DNA of 64,000 nt from Thiohalobacter sp. IOR34 (GCF_030406045.1 NZ_CP128988.1:1027438-1091437), one strand, 5' to 3'. Shown: positions 1 to 9,042, counted from the first letter of the stretch. Numbers and translations are program-made. The notes: generated from the letters alone by a model not told the origin.

Positions 1-471
1 AACGTGGAGCTTCTCTCCGATCCGGAGGACCGGGAGGCGTTCCGCATCATGGCCCGGCGCAAACTGGCGGACCCGGGTGCCGCCATAGATGACCTGGTCG
101 TACGCCTCACGGTGGAGGGGCGGGCACTGCTCGCGCTATTGGAAAACCGCGATCCGCAGCGGGTAGCGGCGTTGCTCGCGGATCTGCCTGCCGCGATCCG
201 CGCCGAGATGGATGCGCTGAATCTCAGCAACAAGGATCTTTCCCGGCTGGAGGCGCGGCTGATCCTGCTCCATGGACGTGATGACGACATCATTCCCTAC
301 ACGGAAAGCATGTCCCTGGCCGCCGCTGTGCCCAAGGGGCGTGCCGAACTGTTTGTCATCGATGGTCTCGCTCATGTCGATGTACGCCCCTTGGGGCTGG
401 ATCAGCGCAGCCTGTGGCGCGCGATCCGGATTCTGTTGGCGGAGCGGGATGGCCGCGGCGAGCACTCTTGA
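1..471 (+). CDS. alpha/beta hydrolase, C-terminal part (truncated by window edge)
   Basis: The frame is open from the window's first bases to a stop at 471, so the gene very probably begins upstream. The visible part, about 155 residues, looks like the end of an alpha/beta hydrolase: the strand-turn LLHGRDDDIIP carries the usual acid Asp and GLAHVDV near the end carries the catalytic His. The nucleophile elbow would lie upstream, so the substrate cannot be judged. The stop (TGA, 469-471) overlaps the proposed TTG start of the next gene, which suggests translational coupling. Confidence 0.7.
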   Translation, partial: NVELLSDPEDREAFRIMARRKLADPGAAIDDLVVRLTVEGRALLALLENRDPQRVAALLADLPAAIRAEMDALNLSNKDLSRLEARLILLHGRDDDIIPYTESMSLAAAVPKGRAELFVIDGLAHVDVRPLGLDQRSLWRAIRILLAERDGRGEHS

Positions 472-1430
472 ACGCCGGTTACACCGATATTCATGTGCAT
501 TGCGTACCCCGTAACGGGGCAGTGCGCTTCCGTGGCTGGCGCCGCCTGTTGTTGCCCTGGCTCGCGAGAAACGCTGCTGTCCAGGGCAGCGGCGCAGATG
601 CCGCACGTGCCTACATGGATCGAATGGCTGGATACCTGCGCGCCGCCCGTCATGTGCGCCGTGCCGTCCTGCTGGCGCTGGACCGCGCCTACGATGCGCA
701 GGGCGTACCCAGCTCTCGGCTGGATGGCTTCACGGTCTCCAACGGCGATGTGCGTGCCTGGTGCAACGAGGACCCGGAGCTGTTCCTGTTTGGCGCCTCG
801 GTCCACCCCCATCGACAGGACGCCCTCGATGCCCTGCAGCGGGTCGCCGACCAGGGTGCCGTGCTGGTCAAGCTGATTCCCAACAGCCAGGGCATCGATC
901 TTGCTGATCCCCGGCACCGTCCCTATTTGCGCAAGCTCAACGAACTGCGCCTTCCGCTGCTGTGTCATACCGGTATCGAGATCGTACTGCCGACGCAGTG
1001 GCAGGCCTGGGGCGATTTGGATCGGCTGCGCCCGGCCCTGGATGCCGGGGTGACGGTGATCGCCGCCCACGGTGGCTCCAGCGGCTGGTTCCACGACCGC
1101 CCCAGCCTGCGACGCTACGCCGCCTTGCTGGCGGCCTACCCCAACCTGTACGGCGATACGGCTGCGCTGGGGCTGGTCAACCGTATGGGGACGCTGCTCT
1201 GGTGGCGGGACCACGCCGGTGATTTTGGGCGGCTGCTGTTCGGTACGGATTATCCACTGCCGCTGTCCGTCCCCGCATGGCGGCCTTTTCTCGCTGCTGC
1301 GGACTACCGGCGCCTCAAACGTACAGGCAATCCATTCGATCGCATGGTGCTGCTGCTGGAGGCGCTGCAGATCCGACCGCCCGAAGATGGCTTCGAGGTG
1401 TTGCTGCGTTGCTTGGGGCGTTCTGAATGA
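468..1430 (+). CDS. amidohydrolase-family metal-dependent hydrolase (TIM-barrel)
   Basis: About 320 residues resembling the amidohydrolase_2 (PF04909-like) TIM-barrel hydrolases. Metal-site signatures appear in order: HxH near the N-terminus (DIHVHC, His9 and His11), a His in LLCHTGIEI near residue 167, AAHGGSSGW near 200, and the terminal Asp in LFGTDYPLP near 261. The start is taken as TTG at 468, overlapping the previous stop as TTGA, because the HxH strand follows immediately as is usual in this family; a GTG at 414 is possible but would overlap the hydrolase by 58 bases. The substrate is unknown. A gene in operon with an alpha/beta hydrolase suggests a small-molecule catabolic step. Confidence 0.75.
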   Translation: MNAGYTDIHVHCVPRNGAVRFRGWRRLLLPWLARNAAVQGSGADAARAYMDRMAGYLRAARHVRRAVLLALDRAYDAQGVPSSRLDGFTVSNGDVRAWCNEDPELFLFGASVHPHRQDALDALQRVADQGAVLVKLIPNSQGIDLADPRHRPYLRKLNELRLPLLCHTGIEIVLPTQWQAWGDLDRLRPALDAGVTVIAAHGGSSGWFHDRPSLRRYAALLAAYPNLYGDTAALGLVNRMGTLLWWRDHAGDFGRLLFGTDYPLPLSVPAWRPFLAAADYRRLKRTGNPFDRMVLLLEALQIRPPEDGFEVLLRCLGRSE

Positions 1431-1469
1431 GGCTTTGTTATCAATTATCTTGGTAACAGCCGCCCACCG

Positions 1470-1506
1470 GCACAGGCGCGTATAACCCTCTGATACCCGC
1501 CTGTGC
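1470..1506. terminator. hairpin between convergent genes, possible bidirectional terminator
   Basis: A perfect 9-bp inverted repeat (GCACAGGCG at 1470-1478, CGCCTGTGC at 1498-1506) with a 19-base loop lies between the amidohydrolase stop and the stop of the convergent small gene. No clear T-tract follows on either strand, so intrinsic termination is only plausible. Confidence 0.35.
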
Positions 1507-1746
1507 TCAGCCCTGATAACAGGAGCCCTCTCGTATCCAGACGCCCCGTTCTTCACAGCGAAGCAGTTCATTTCCGCTGCAGACGTATTGGCCGACGCGG
1601 TAGACCTCGTTGTTGAAATAGCAGACTCCGCTTTCCAGTTCCAGATCGAGTGACAAGAAGTCGTCATCCGCTTCGTCGAAAATGGGCGAGTTTTTGAGTT
1701 CGGGGTCCGGGGCACCGACTTGTGGTGTCTTGCCGGGATCGGTCAT
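1507..1746 (-). CDS. small conserved protein, DUF1496-like
   Basis: A 79-residue acidic protein with no signal peptide. The C-terminal half has a Cys-rich pattern (GVCYFNNEVYRVGQYVC, then LLRCEERGVWIREGSC) that resembles the small DUF1496 proteins (C-Y-F/Y-N...G...C...L-L-R-C...W...G-x-C), with four conserved cysteines. The function of that family is unknown to me. The ORF has gammaproteobacterial codon use and ends convergently with the amidohydrolase gene across a hairpin. The family call is from memory of the pattern and is moderate. Confidence 0.55.
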   Translation of the reverse strand: MTDPGKTPQVGAPDPELKNSPIFDEADDDFLSLDLELESGVCYFNNEVYRVGQYVCSGNELLRCEERGVWIREGSCYQG

Positions 1747-1885
1747 GGCAGAGTCTCCCTCGAATGCTGGCAGAGCCAGGGCATCAAATATCGTGTGTCT
1801 TGTAGCGCGCCATCGCGCAGTTATTCCCTCTGGCGGACAGGTCGCTGTGAACAGGGCCCGGTCAGGTGGCCCTCACTCTATGAGT

Positions 1886-2054
1886 CTAGGAGTCTGTCGG
1901 ACTCAGGACCAATCTACTGCGCTGATGGGAGAGGCGGCCAAAATTTCCCCGATTTCTCGTTGCGTAGGTCCACTATGCGCCTCGAAATCGTGAAAATTTG
2001 TGCTCGCTATCCCACCATGCTCGCTACGATTGCCTAAATCCGACAGACTCCTAG
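1886..2054. repeat. family A MITE-like element, copy 1 (169 bp, CTAG ends)
   Basis: A 169-bp element bounded by a 16-bp perfect terminal inverted repeat (CTAGGAGTCTGTCGGA and its complement at 2039-2054). A second copy of exactly the same length, in inverted orientation, lies at 9039-9207, and degenerate pieces occur at 12523-12538 and 55.1-55.6 kb. It has no coding capacity. Its right CTAG (2051-2054) is shared with the left end of the adjoining family B element. Confidence 0.85.
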
Positions 2055-2375
2055 CCCGGATATTGCACCAAGGATTCGATTCTCAGGGCGGAGCTGGCAA
2101 AGCAGGTTGGTCGATCACCCGCAGAAGCATAGCCGTAGCTAGGGTTCAAGGGCGATCGGCCAGGATGCGCAGCCAGATGCGTCCTGACAAAATCGCCGGG
2201 AGCGATTTTGAACAGCCGCAAGGCTGGCCCGAAGGGCGGAGGGCAGGATGCCCGGAGTCAATCGAATAGGCACAAAGTGTACCCCGCCACGAGGGCCTAT
2301 TTGTGGGCCTCCTGGACTTGTATGCCAGCCTGCACTCCGATCATGCGGGCCGCCTTGGTGCAATATCCGGGCTAG
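2051..2375. repeat. family B MITE-like element, copy 1 (325 bp, CTAG ends)
   Basis: Terminal inverted repeat CTAGCCCGGATATTGCACCA at 2051, complemented at 2353-2375. The interior holds GGATTCGATTCTCAGGGCG and an imperfect CATAGCCGTAGCTA palindrome also seen in the copies at 8792, 12535 and 48481. It carries no gene. It sits six bases downstream of the stop of the MFS gene. Confidence 0.85.
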
Positions 2376-2380
2376 TCGAT

Positions 2381-3736
2381 TCATCCATGCTTGCCACCTC
2401 CCGTCCCCGCGCCGGGGTGCCTGTCGGACGGCCGGTGCTGTTCGGCATCGCTGCGCGCCTGCTCCAGTTTCCGCGCGCAGCGTCGTCCCTCCTGGATGTC
2501 CACGAAATACAGCGTGATGGCGCCGCCCACGAACAGCAGCGCGAGGGAAAGCACTGCATGGCGGGGGTTGCCGGTGACGACACCAATCCAGCCCATGAGC
2601 AGCGGGCCGATGATGGCTGCAAATTTGCCCAGCATGTTGTAGAAGCCGAAGAACTCGGCCGTCTTGTCCGTAGGGATGAGCTGGGTGTAGAGCGAACGGC
2701 TGAGCGACTGTACGCCGCCCTGTACCAGGCCGATGGCGACGGCCAGAAGATAGAAATCGGTCACGCTGTCCATGACGAAGGCCCAGCCGCATACTCCCAG
2801 GTAGACACCGAGGCCAATGAAGATGCCGGTCTTGGCGCCCATTCTTTTCCCGATCCTGCCAAAGGCCAGCGCGGCTGGGAAACCCACCAGTTGGGTGATC
2901 AGCAGCGCCATGATCAGGCTATTGGCCCCAAAGCCCAGCGATAGACCATAATCCACCGCCATGCGCACGATGGTGTCGACGCCATCCATGTACATCCAGT
3001 ATCCCAGCAGGAAGATGGCCACCACCCGCAGCTGCCGGATATCCCGGAAGGTGGTGCGAAGCTGGTCGAGGCCGGCGCCCAATGCGCCCTGCTTGGTGGC
3101 AGCGTTGCTGCCTTGCGGTTCCTCGACGAACAGAAAAAGCGGAATGGAGAACAGCGCCCACCAGGCGCCCACCAGTATGAAGGCCAGGCGCATTGCCTCA
3201 CTGGCATCGGCCAGACCGAAATACTGCGGGTAGAGGGTCATGAGCACGCTCACCGCGAACAGCAGGCCGCCGCCCAGATAGCCGAGGGCATAGCCCAGGG
3301 CAGAAACGAGATCCACGTCCTGGTCACCGGCCACATAGGGTAGCAGGGCGTCATAGAAGATGTTGCCGGTGGAGAAGCCGATGAGGGCCAGCATGTACAG
3401 TGCCACGGCAAGCGCCCAATGGCCCGCGGCCACGAGTGGCAGCGATGTGGTCATGGCGATGCCCAGTATGGCGAACAGCAGCAGGAAGCGCTTGCGTGCG
3501 CCGGCCTGGTCGGCAATGGCGCCGAGCAAGGGAGCCAGCAATGCCACGATCAGGCTGGACAGGGAATTGACGGTGCCGAGGCGGAAGCTGCTGAGAGTGA
3601 CATCCGCTGTTGGCCCCCAGTACTGTTTGAAGAGCACGGGGAAGAAGCCGGCTATCACAAGGGTGGAAAAGGCCGAATTGGCCCAGTCATAGAGAGCCCA
3701 GGAGACGACCACCTTGTTTTTGGAGGGATGCACCAC
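2381..3736 (-). CDS. MFS transporter, UMF1/Atg22-like family
   Basis: About 451 residues with roughly twelve hydrophobic segments. The N-terminal WALYDWANSAFSTLV motif is the hallmark of the UMF1 (Atg22-like) MFS family, whose bacterial substrates are mostly uncharacterised. An AGAGGAAG ribosome-binding site stands six bases before the GTG at 3736, which is preferred over the GTG at 3775. The gene is divergent from the THUMP gene (start 3815) with a short shared upstream region. Its 3' end abuts a family B repeat. Confidence 0.85.
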   Translation of the reverse strand: MVHPSKNKVVVSWALYDWANSAFSTLVIAGFFPVLFKQYWGPTADVTLSSFRLGTVNSLSSLIVALLAPLLGAIADQAGARKRFLLLFAILGIAMTTSLPLVAAGHWALAVALYMLALIGFSTGNIFYDALLPYVAGDQDVDLVSALGYALGYLGGGLLFAVSVLMTLYPQYFGLADASEAMRLAFILVGAWWALFSIPLFLFVEEPQGSNAATKQGALGAGLDQLRTTFRDIRQLRVVAIFLLGYWMYMDGVDTIVRMAVDYGLSLGFGANSLIMALLITQLVGFPAALAFGRIGKRMGAKTGIFIGLGVYLGVCGWAFVMDSVTDFYLLAVAIGLVQGGVQSLSRSLYTQLIPTDKTAEFFGFYNMLGKFAAIIGPLLMGWIGVVTGNPRHAVLSLALLFVGGAITLYFVDIQEGRRCARKLEQARSDAEQHRPSDRHPGAGTGGGKHG

Positions 3737-3814
3737 GCGTCTTCCTCTTGTATGTGGCGGGTGAATCTCCTGCACTATACTTCATTCAGGCAGGACGACG
3801 TGGATGGGCCGGAA

Positions 3815-4345
3815 ATGCTTGACTGGAATGTCATTGTCACTGTCCGGGAACATCAGTACAAGCATGCGCTCAGGCTGCTGGCGGACTGTGGCGGCGAAGT
3901 TGAGAAGACCGATTTCCTGAATGTGCTGGTGGTGAAGGTCGAGGACAGCCTGGGTTTTCTTGCCGCCCTGCACGCCGTGGCGGAGGCGCCCCGCTGCCTG
4001 GGCCGGGTGGTGCCGGTCGACAAGACCTTCTACTTCCAGTCGCCGCAGGAATTCGAGGACCGATCCAGGGCAGCAGTCCAATCCTGGGTGGATGATATTG
4101 CGGGCAAGACCTTTCATGTGCGCATGCATCGCCGCGGTTTCAAGGGGCGTCTGTCCAGCCAGCACGAAGAACAGTTTCTCGACCACTTTCTGTTGCAGTG
4201 TCTCGAGAAAAAGGGGCAAGGGGCGCATGTCGGTTTCGATGATCCCGATGTGATCATCGCCGTGGAGACGCTTGGTCAGCGTGCCGGACTGTCGTTATGG
4301 ACGCGTGAGGCGCGGCAACGCTATCCGCTGCTGAAGCTGGACTGA
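3815..4345 (+). CDS. THUMP domain-containing protein
   Basis: A 176-residue protein (MLDWNVIVTVREHQYK...). The central part (VVPVDKTFYFQSPQEFEDRSR, then FHVRMHRRGFKGRLSSQHEEQFLDHFLL...DDPDVIIAVETLGQRAGLSLW) matches a THUMP domain, the RNA-binding module of tRNA-modifying enzymes such as Tan1, ThiI and Trm11. No catalytic methyltransferase or thiolase domain follows, so it is a stand-alone THUMP protein like the Tan1/archaeal adaptors. An alternative GTG start at 3800 would add five residues. It lies five bases before rtcA and is probably cotranscribed, which suggests an RNA-related job. Confidence 0.75.
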   Translation: MLDWNVIVTVREHQYKHALRLLADCGGEVEKTDFLNVLVVKVEDSLGFLAALHAVAEAPRCLGRVVPVDKTFYFQSPQEFEDRSRAAVQSWVDDIAGKTFHVRMHRRGFKGRLSSQHEEQFLDHFLLQCLEKKGQGAHVGFDDPDVIIAVETLGQRAGLSLWTREARQRYPLLKLD

Positions 4346-4350
4346 TCCGG

Positions 4351-5400
4351 ATGTTGAGCATCGATGGGTCCATGGGCGAAGGGGGCGGGCAGGTCCTGCG
4401 CAGCGCCCTGTCGCTCTCTCTCTGCCTGCAACGGCCAGTCCGCATTCGCAACATCCGTTCCAGACGCCGTCATCCGGGATTGCAGCCGCAGCACCTGGCC
4501 GCCGTGCGAGCGGCGGCGGCAGTCGGTCAGGCCCGGGTGGAAGGGGCCGAGCAGGGTTCACGGGAACTGCTGTTCGTGCCGCAGGCTGTCCAGACTGGTG
4601 ACTATCGTTTTGACATCGGTACCGCCGGCAGCACCGGCCTGGTGCTGCAAACCATCCTGCCGGCCTTGTTGCTGGGCAACGGGGATTCGGAGGTGCAGCT
4701 GATCGGCGGTACCCACAACCCCCTTGCCCCGTCATATGATTTTCTGCGCCTCGCCTTCCTGCCACTGCTGGAAAGGATGGGGGCCAGGGTTACGCTGCAG
4801 TTGGAACGCCATGGCTTCTATCCCGCCGGCGGGGGGCGGGTGCGACTGCGCGTCTCGCCGGTGAGCGCTCTGCGGCCCTTGTGGCTGCTGGAACGCGGTC
4901 GGGTGCTTGACTGTCTTGCCCGGGTGCTGCTTGCCAATCTGCCGACGCACATTGCCGAGCGGGAGTTGCGGGTCATCGGCCGGCGCCTGGGAATCGGCGA
5001 AGACCGGCAGACTCTCATCCTTGCCTCGGAGGCCAGGGGGCCGGGCAATGCCGTGATGGTGGTGGTCAGGAGTGAACGGGTCACCGAGGTGTTCAGTGGC
5101 TTCGGACAGCGCGGGGTGAGCGCGGAGGTTGTTGCCGGCAGGGTCGTGAAGGCGGTGCGGCACTATCTGCATGCAGACGTGCCGGTCGGCGAAAACCTGG
5201 CCGACCAGCTGTTGCTTCCCCTGGTCCTGGCGGGTGGTGGCGGCTTCACGACATTGCCGCCGAGCCGGCATACGTTGACCAACCTTCGGGTGCTGCAGCA
5301 GTTTATGGATCTCGAGGTCGCCTGTGAGCCGCTGAGCGAGGTCCGCTGGCGCATTGTGTTGAATGTGCCTGCGGGTCCCCTGGCACGGACGACCTCATGA
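4351..5400 (+). CDS. rtcA: RNA 3'-terminal phosphate cyclase
   Basis: 349 residues, full length for RtcA, which uses ATP to convert RNA 3'-phosphates to 2',3'-cyclic phosphates through an enzyme-histidine-AMP intermediate. The N-terminal DGSMGEGGGQVLRSALSLS glycine-rich motif and the insert-domain sequence are clear. The adenylated His is His307 in SRHTLTN, near E. coli His309. The gene follows the THUMP gene by five bases and overlaps the convergent HAD gene at 5395-5400. There is no rtcB or rtcR in the window. Confidence 0.95.
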   Translation: MLSIDGSMGEGGGQVLRSALSLSLCLQRPVRIRNIRSRRRHPGLQPQHLAAVRAAAAVGQARVEGAEQGSRELLFVPQAVQTGDYRFDIGTAGSTGLVLQTILPALLLGNGDSEVQLIGGTHNPLAPSYDFLRLAFLPLLERMGARVTLQLERHGFYPAGGGRVRLRVSPVSALRPLWLLERGRVLDCLARVLLANLPTHIAERELRVIGRRLGIGEDRQTLILASEARGPGNAVMVVVRSERVTEVFSGFGQRGVSAEVVAGRVVKAVRHYLHADVPVGENLADQLLLPLVLAGGGGFTTLPPSRHTLTNLRVLQQFMDLEVACEPLSEVRWRIVLNVPAGPLARTTS

Positions 5401-6060
5401 GCGGCGGGCCGCGATCTCGTCATCCGGCGCTGCGCCCAGCAGCCGCTGCACGAGGGACTCAAAGGCGGCGCGGCCGCTGAACAGCCAGGTCTGCAGCCCA
5501 CGGCTGCGGGCGCGCTGCAGGTTTCCCGGATCGTCATCGATGAACAGCGCCTGTTGAGGTTCCAGCCCCAGTTCGGCGACAACATCGTCGAACAGCGAAG
5601 GGTCGCGTTTGCCCTTGCCCAGGTAATAGCTGTTGAAGACATGGTCGAAGAAGTCCTTGAAGTGGTAGCGGGCATCGAGTTCGTCCAGCCAGTGGGTCTG
5701 GTCGCTGAGGATGGCGGTGGTATAGCCCCGTGACCGCAGCCTGGCCACCTTGTCCAGTATCCAGGGACGGACCACGAAGCCTGACAGTATGGCTCCGGTC
5801 AGTTCCTCGTCCGTACCGCGCAGACCGGTGCGTTTGCGCAACAGTTCCCAGAAATCCGCGGCACTGCCCCGGCCAACGACGAAACCGGAGTCGTAGACGG
5901 CTTCCATGCCGGCCTGTGGCAGCCGCTCGGCATCCAGCCCCTGCTGCTCGGCCAGTGCCCGCAGTCCGTTGCGAAAGCCCTCTTCGGCGATCACCCCGCC
6001 AAAGTCGAAGAGTAGGGCACGAATCTTGCCATTATTGCCCTGTTCCATCTTGCGTTGCAT
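5395..6060 (-). CDS. HAD-superfamily hydrolase (class IA-type phosphatase)
   Basis: 221 residues. Motif I is ALLFDFGGVIAEE with the nucleophile Asp but Gly in place of the usual second Asp, as in several DxG-type HAD phosphatases; motif II is AILSDQTHWLDEL; motif IV is ALFIDDDPGNLQRAR. A helical cap of class I type lies between motifs I and II. The start may instead be the internal Met at residue 5. The substrate cannot be inferred. It is convergent with rtcA, overlapping by six bases. Confidence 0.85.
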   Translation of the reverse strand: MQRKMEQGNNGKIRALLFDFGGVIAEEGFRNGLRALAEQQGLDAERLPQAGMEAVYDSGFVVGRGSAADFWELLRKRTGLRGTDEELTGAILSGFVVRPWILDKVARLRSRGYTTAILSDQTHWLDELDARYHFKDFFDHVFNSYYLGKGKRDPSLFDDVVAELGLEPQQALFIDDDPGNLQRARSRGLQTWLFSGRAAFESLVQRLLGAAPDDEIAARRS

Positions 6061-6123
6061 ATTTCGTCAGCTGTGCTGCAATTCCGCTAATATCCAATCA
6101 GTCGCAGACTGAAACAGACCGCC

Positions 6124-6378
6124 ATGATACCCATCCACGAGTTGCTCAGCCGCATCCGTTGGGACAAGGAATTCGCCCGGGGTGAGTTCAAGATCGGCTA
6201 CTACGACCGGCTTGCGGACCGTATCATCCAGGTACCCTTCACGGACCTGGTCTTTCCGAAGGACGATCACTTCGCCTTTCTGATCTGGGATGAGGACGGC
6301 GAGGTGCATTCGATTCCTTACCACCGGGTCAGGGAAGTATACAAGGACGGTCGACTCATCTGGCACCGCAAACTCTGA
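6124..6378 (+). CDS. DUF504/UPF0248 family protein
   Basis: 84 residues, MIPIHELLSRIRWDKEFARG..., matching the DUF504 (UPF0248) family that is widespread in archaea and scattered in bacteria. No catalytic residues are recognised, and the function is unknown; fusions and gene neighbourhoods in archaea link it to RNA processing. It is divergent from the HAD gene, whose start is about 60 bases away. Confidence 0.8.
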   Translation: MIPIHELLSRIRWDKEFARGEFKIGYYDRLADRIIQVPFTDLVFPKDDHFAFLIWDEDGEVHSIPYHRVREVYKDGRLIWHRKL

Positions 6379-6387
6379 TCAATTGAC

Positions 6388-6465
6388 TTGGCCGCCAGGG
6401 CGCCAACAACGCCAAGTTGCTATTTATCGAATTCATGAAGCTTTCTTGGCGCCTTGGCGGCTTGT
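6388..6465. repeat. GCCAAG-type inverted repeat
   Basis: Inverted repeat of the form ggCCGCCAGGGCGCCAAC...CTTGGCGCCTTGGCGGc downstream of the DUF504 gene. Related sequences appear at 35755-35865, 36915 and, most perfectly, 53231-53338. It may serve as a transcript-end hairpin. Confidence 0.55.
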
Positions 6466-6488
6466 AACCAGGGTTAATAACGCCACGC

Positions 6489-6563
6489 CAATCGCGGCCT
6501 GGAGGCCGCTCCTACAACATATTGTGCCGCCACGCCCCGTAGGAGCGGCCTCCAGGCCGCGAT
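6489..6563. repeat. family C REP pair
   Basis: Two inverted copies of the palindromic REP (AATCGCGGCCTGGAGGCCGC and GTAGGAGCGGCCTCCAGGCC) separated by about 25 bases. The same pair recurs at 9747, 12267, 12436, 26995 and 55.17-55.68 kb. A short family-B-like end (CCGGGCTAG, about 6591-6599) follows, just before the slipin stop. Confidence 0.85.
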
Positions 6564-6600
6564 CCCCGGCGGGTCCAGGCATGCCATCATCCGGGCTAGA

Positions 6601-7374
6601 TCAGCCTGACGGGGATTCGTCCTTGTCCTTGAGCCTGTCCAGCAAAGGCTCGATGAGATCCAGGGGCATGGGAAAGACGATGGTGGAATTCTTGTCGCCG
6701 GCGATTTCGGTGAGGGTCTGCATATAGCGCAGCTGCAGGGCCTGGGGTTCCCTGGCCAGGGTGTGGGCCGCTTCGCGCAGCTTCTCCGAGGCCTGCATCT
6801 CGCCCTCGGCATGGATGACCTTGGCGCGGCGGGTTCGTTCCGCCTCCGCCTGGCGGGCCATGGCGCGGATCATGGTTTCGTCCAGATCCACGTGTTTCAG
6901 TTCCACGTTGCTGACCTTGATGCCCCAGGCATCGGTCTGGGCGTCGAGGATCGCCTGGATGTCGGTGTTGAGCTGGTCGCGGGCGGCCAGCATATCGTCC
7001 AGTTCATGCTGACCCAGCACCGAGCGCAGGGTGGTCTGCGCCAGCTGGCTGGTGGCCTCGTAGTAGTTCTCGACGTTGATGATCGCGTCCTTGGGGTTGA
7101 GGACGCGAAAGTAGATCACCGCGTTGACCTTTACCGACACATTGTCGCGGGAGATGACGTCCTGGCTGGGCACGTCCATGACGATGGTGCGCAGATCCAC
7201 CCGCACCATGACCTGGACCAGGGGGATGACGAAGATCAGCCCCGGCCCCTTGACCTTCCAGTAGCGGCCCAGCATGAAGATGACCCCGCGCTCGTACTCG
7301 CGCAGGATGCGGATGGCGGACAGCAGCAGGATAAGCACGAAACCGCCGATGATATATCCAAGGTATGCAAGCAT
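6601..7374 (-). CDS. slipin / SPFH-band 7 membrane protein
   Basis: 257 residues. An N-terminal membrane segment ([18 protein letters not shown]) is followed by a band 7/SPFH domain typical of prokaryotic slipins ([41 protein letters not shown]) and a charged helical coil with [20 protein letters not shown]. Slipins scaffold membrane microdomains and are partners of NfeD-type proteases. The start codon follows the stop of nfeD directly, so the two genes form an operon. Confidence 0.93.
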   Translation of the reverse strand: MLAYLGYIIGGFVLILLLSAIRILREYERGVIFMLGRYWKVKGPGLIFVIPLVQVMVRVDLRTIVMDVPSQDVISRDNVSVKVNAVIYFRVLNPKDAIINVENYYEATSQLAQTTLRSVLGQHELDDMLAARDQLNTDIQAILDAQTDAWGIKVSNVELKHVDLDETMIRAMARQAEAERTRRAKVIHAEGEMQASEKLREAAHTLAREPQALQLRYMQTLTEIAGDKNSTIVFPMPLDLIEPLLDRLKDKDESPSG

Positions 7375-8781
7375 TTACTTATCCTCTTCCGTTCGTTTCG
7401 GTTCCGGTACGACCCACAGGGTCAGCCCGTCCATGCCGGTGATGCGCACCCGTTGACCCTTGCGCAGTGGGGTGGAGGTGCGCGCCTGCCACAACTCGCT
7501 GTGGGCGCGGACCCTGCCGCGTTCATCGAAATCCTCCAGGACCTCGGCGACGCTGCCCACCATTTCCTCCTGGCCGGTGACCACCGGCCGCCGCCGTGCC
7601 TTGATGGCCATGCCCAGGATGATGACGAACAGGCCGGCGCTGAGCAGGGCGAAGGCAGCGATCAGCGGCAGGGAGATACCGAAACCCGGCACCTCGGTGT
7701 CGATGAGGATCAGTGAGCCGATGACGAAGGCCGCCACCCCGCCGATGCCGAGGGCGCCGAAGCTGGGGGCGAAGGCCTCCGCCACCATCAAGGCGATGCC
7801 GAGCAGGATCAGGGCCAGGCCGGCGTAGTTGATGGGCAGCACCTGAAAGGCGAACAGGGCCAGCAGCAGGCAGATGGCGCCGAACACGCCGGGAACGACG
7901 GCGCCGGGGTTGGAGAACTCGAAAATCAGGCCGTAGATGCCGAGGAGCATCAGGATGTAGGCCACATTGGGGTTGGTGATCACGGCCAGCAACTGGCTGC
8001 GCCAATCCGGTTCCGTGTGGAGCAGGATCAGGCCTGCCGTGTGCAGAACCACATCCCTGCCCATCACCGTCACCTTGCGTCCGTCCAGCTTCTGCAGCAG
8101 ATCGGCCATGTCGTTGGCCATCAGGTCGATGACACCCAGCTCCAGGGCCGCTCCGGCCTCCAGACTGGCGGCCTCACGCACGGCCTGTTCCGCCCAGTCG
8201 GCATTGCGCCCGCGCAGCCTGGCCAGGCCACGGATGTAGGCCACTGCATCGTTCACCGCCTTGCGGTTCATGGCATCCCCTTCGGCTGGTGCCCTGGCCC
8301 CGGGTTCCGCCTCTCCCTCCCGCGGTTGCTTTTCGGGTGCGGAGGGCGAAGGCGGCGTGCCCAGCGGGGCCATCTGCACCGGCGTGGCGGCCCCCAGGTT
8401 GGTGGCCGGCGCCATGGCCGCCACATGGCTGGCATAGAGAATATAGGTGCCGGCGCTGGCAGCCCGGGCGCCGCTGGGATAGATGTAGCTCACCACCGGG
8501 ATCGGCGAGGCCAGGATGTCCTGGATGATGTCGCGCATGGCGGTGTCCAGGCCGCCCGGCGTATCCAGACGCAGCACGATGAACTGGGCCCCCTCCCTGA
8601 CCGCCTTGGCCAGGGCCCGGTTCAGATAGTCGCTGGTGGCCGGGCCGATGGGGCCCTCGATATCCAGCCGCATGGCGTGATCACCCGGGGTGAACGGTAA
8701 CTGGGCCGCCAGCCACAGGGGCAAGAGCAGCAGCGCATAACCCAGCCGCCGCAGTCCACGCATGGAAGGGTGAACATCCAT
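7375..8781 (-). CDS. NfeD family membrane-bound serine protease (long form with ClpP-like domain)
   Basis: 468 residues. A signal-like N-terminus is followed by a ClpP/crotonase-fold protease domain (RLDTPGGLDTAMRDIIQDIL; Ser in RAASAGTYILYA; candidate Lys in MNRKAVNDAVAYIRGLA), then four to five membrane helices and a C-terminal OB-fold NfeD domain (EEMVGSVAEVLEDFDERGRV...). Archaeal homologues (1510-N) cleave the C-terminal tail of stomatin partners, matching the slipin gene immediately downstream. The start could be the Met at 8763. The upstream region is interrupted within 15 bases by a family B element. Confidence 0.93.
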   Translation of the reverse strand: MDVHPSMRGLRRLGYALLLLPLWLAAQLPFTPGDHAMRLDIEGPIGPATSDYLNRALAKAVREGAQFIVLRLDTPGGLDTAMRDIIQDILASPIPVVSYIYPSGARAASAGTYILYASHVAAMAPATNLGAATPVQMAPLGTPPSPSAPEKQPREGEAEPGARAPAEGDAMNRKAVNDAVAYIRGLARLRGRNADWAEQAVREAASLEAGAALELGVIDLMANDMADLLQKLDGRKVTVMGRDVVLHTAGLILLHTEPDWRSQLLAVITNPNVAYILMLLGIYGLIFEFSNPGAVVPGVFGAICLLLALFAFQVLPINYAGLALILLGIALMVAEAFAPSFGALGIGGVAAFVIGSLILIDTEVPGFGISLPLIAAFALLSAGLFVIILGMAIKARRRPVVTGQEEMVGSVAEVLEDFDERGRVRAHSELWQARTSTPLRKGQRVRITGMDGLTLWVVPEPKRTEEDK

Positions 8782-8791
8782 GATCTATAGT

Positions 8792-9042
8792 CTAGCTCGT
8801 ATATTGCACCAAGGCGGCTGGCATGAATGGGGTTCGAGCCGTAATCCAAGGACGCCATGGCCATGAAAGGCCCTCCGGGGGGTTACGGTTTGCGCCTATT
8901 CGATGTCAGGCCGACTCTGGCGGCGCATCCTGGGCGATCCCCCTCAAACCATAGCGACGGCTATGGTTTTTCGGACGATCGCCCAACCTGCTTTGCCAGT
9001 CTCGCCCTGAGCATCGAATCCTTGGTGCAATATCCGGGCTAG
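8792..9042. repeat. family B MITE-like element, copy 2 (251 bp)
   Basis: Starts CTAG at 8792 with a slightly degenerate end (CTCGTATATTGCACCAAGG), ends CCTTGGTGCAATATCCGGGCTAG-type at 9020-9042. The interior contains a strong palindrome (ACCATAGCGACGGCTATGGT). Its right CTAG is also the left end of family A copy 2. Closely similar to copy 6 (48481-48732). It lies in the promoter region of nfeD. Confidence 0.85.
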
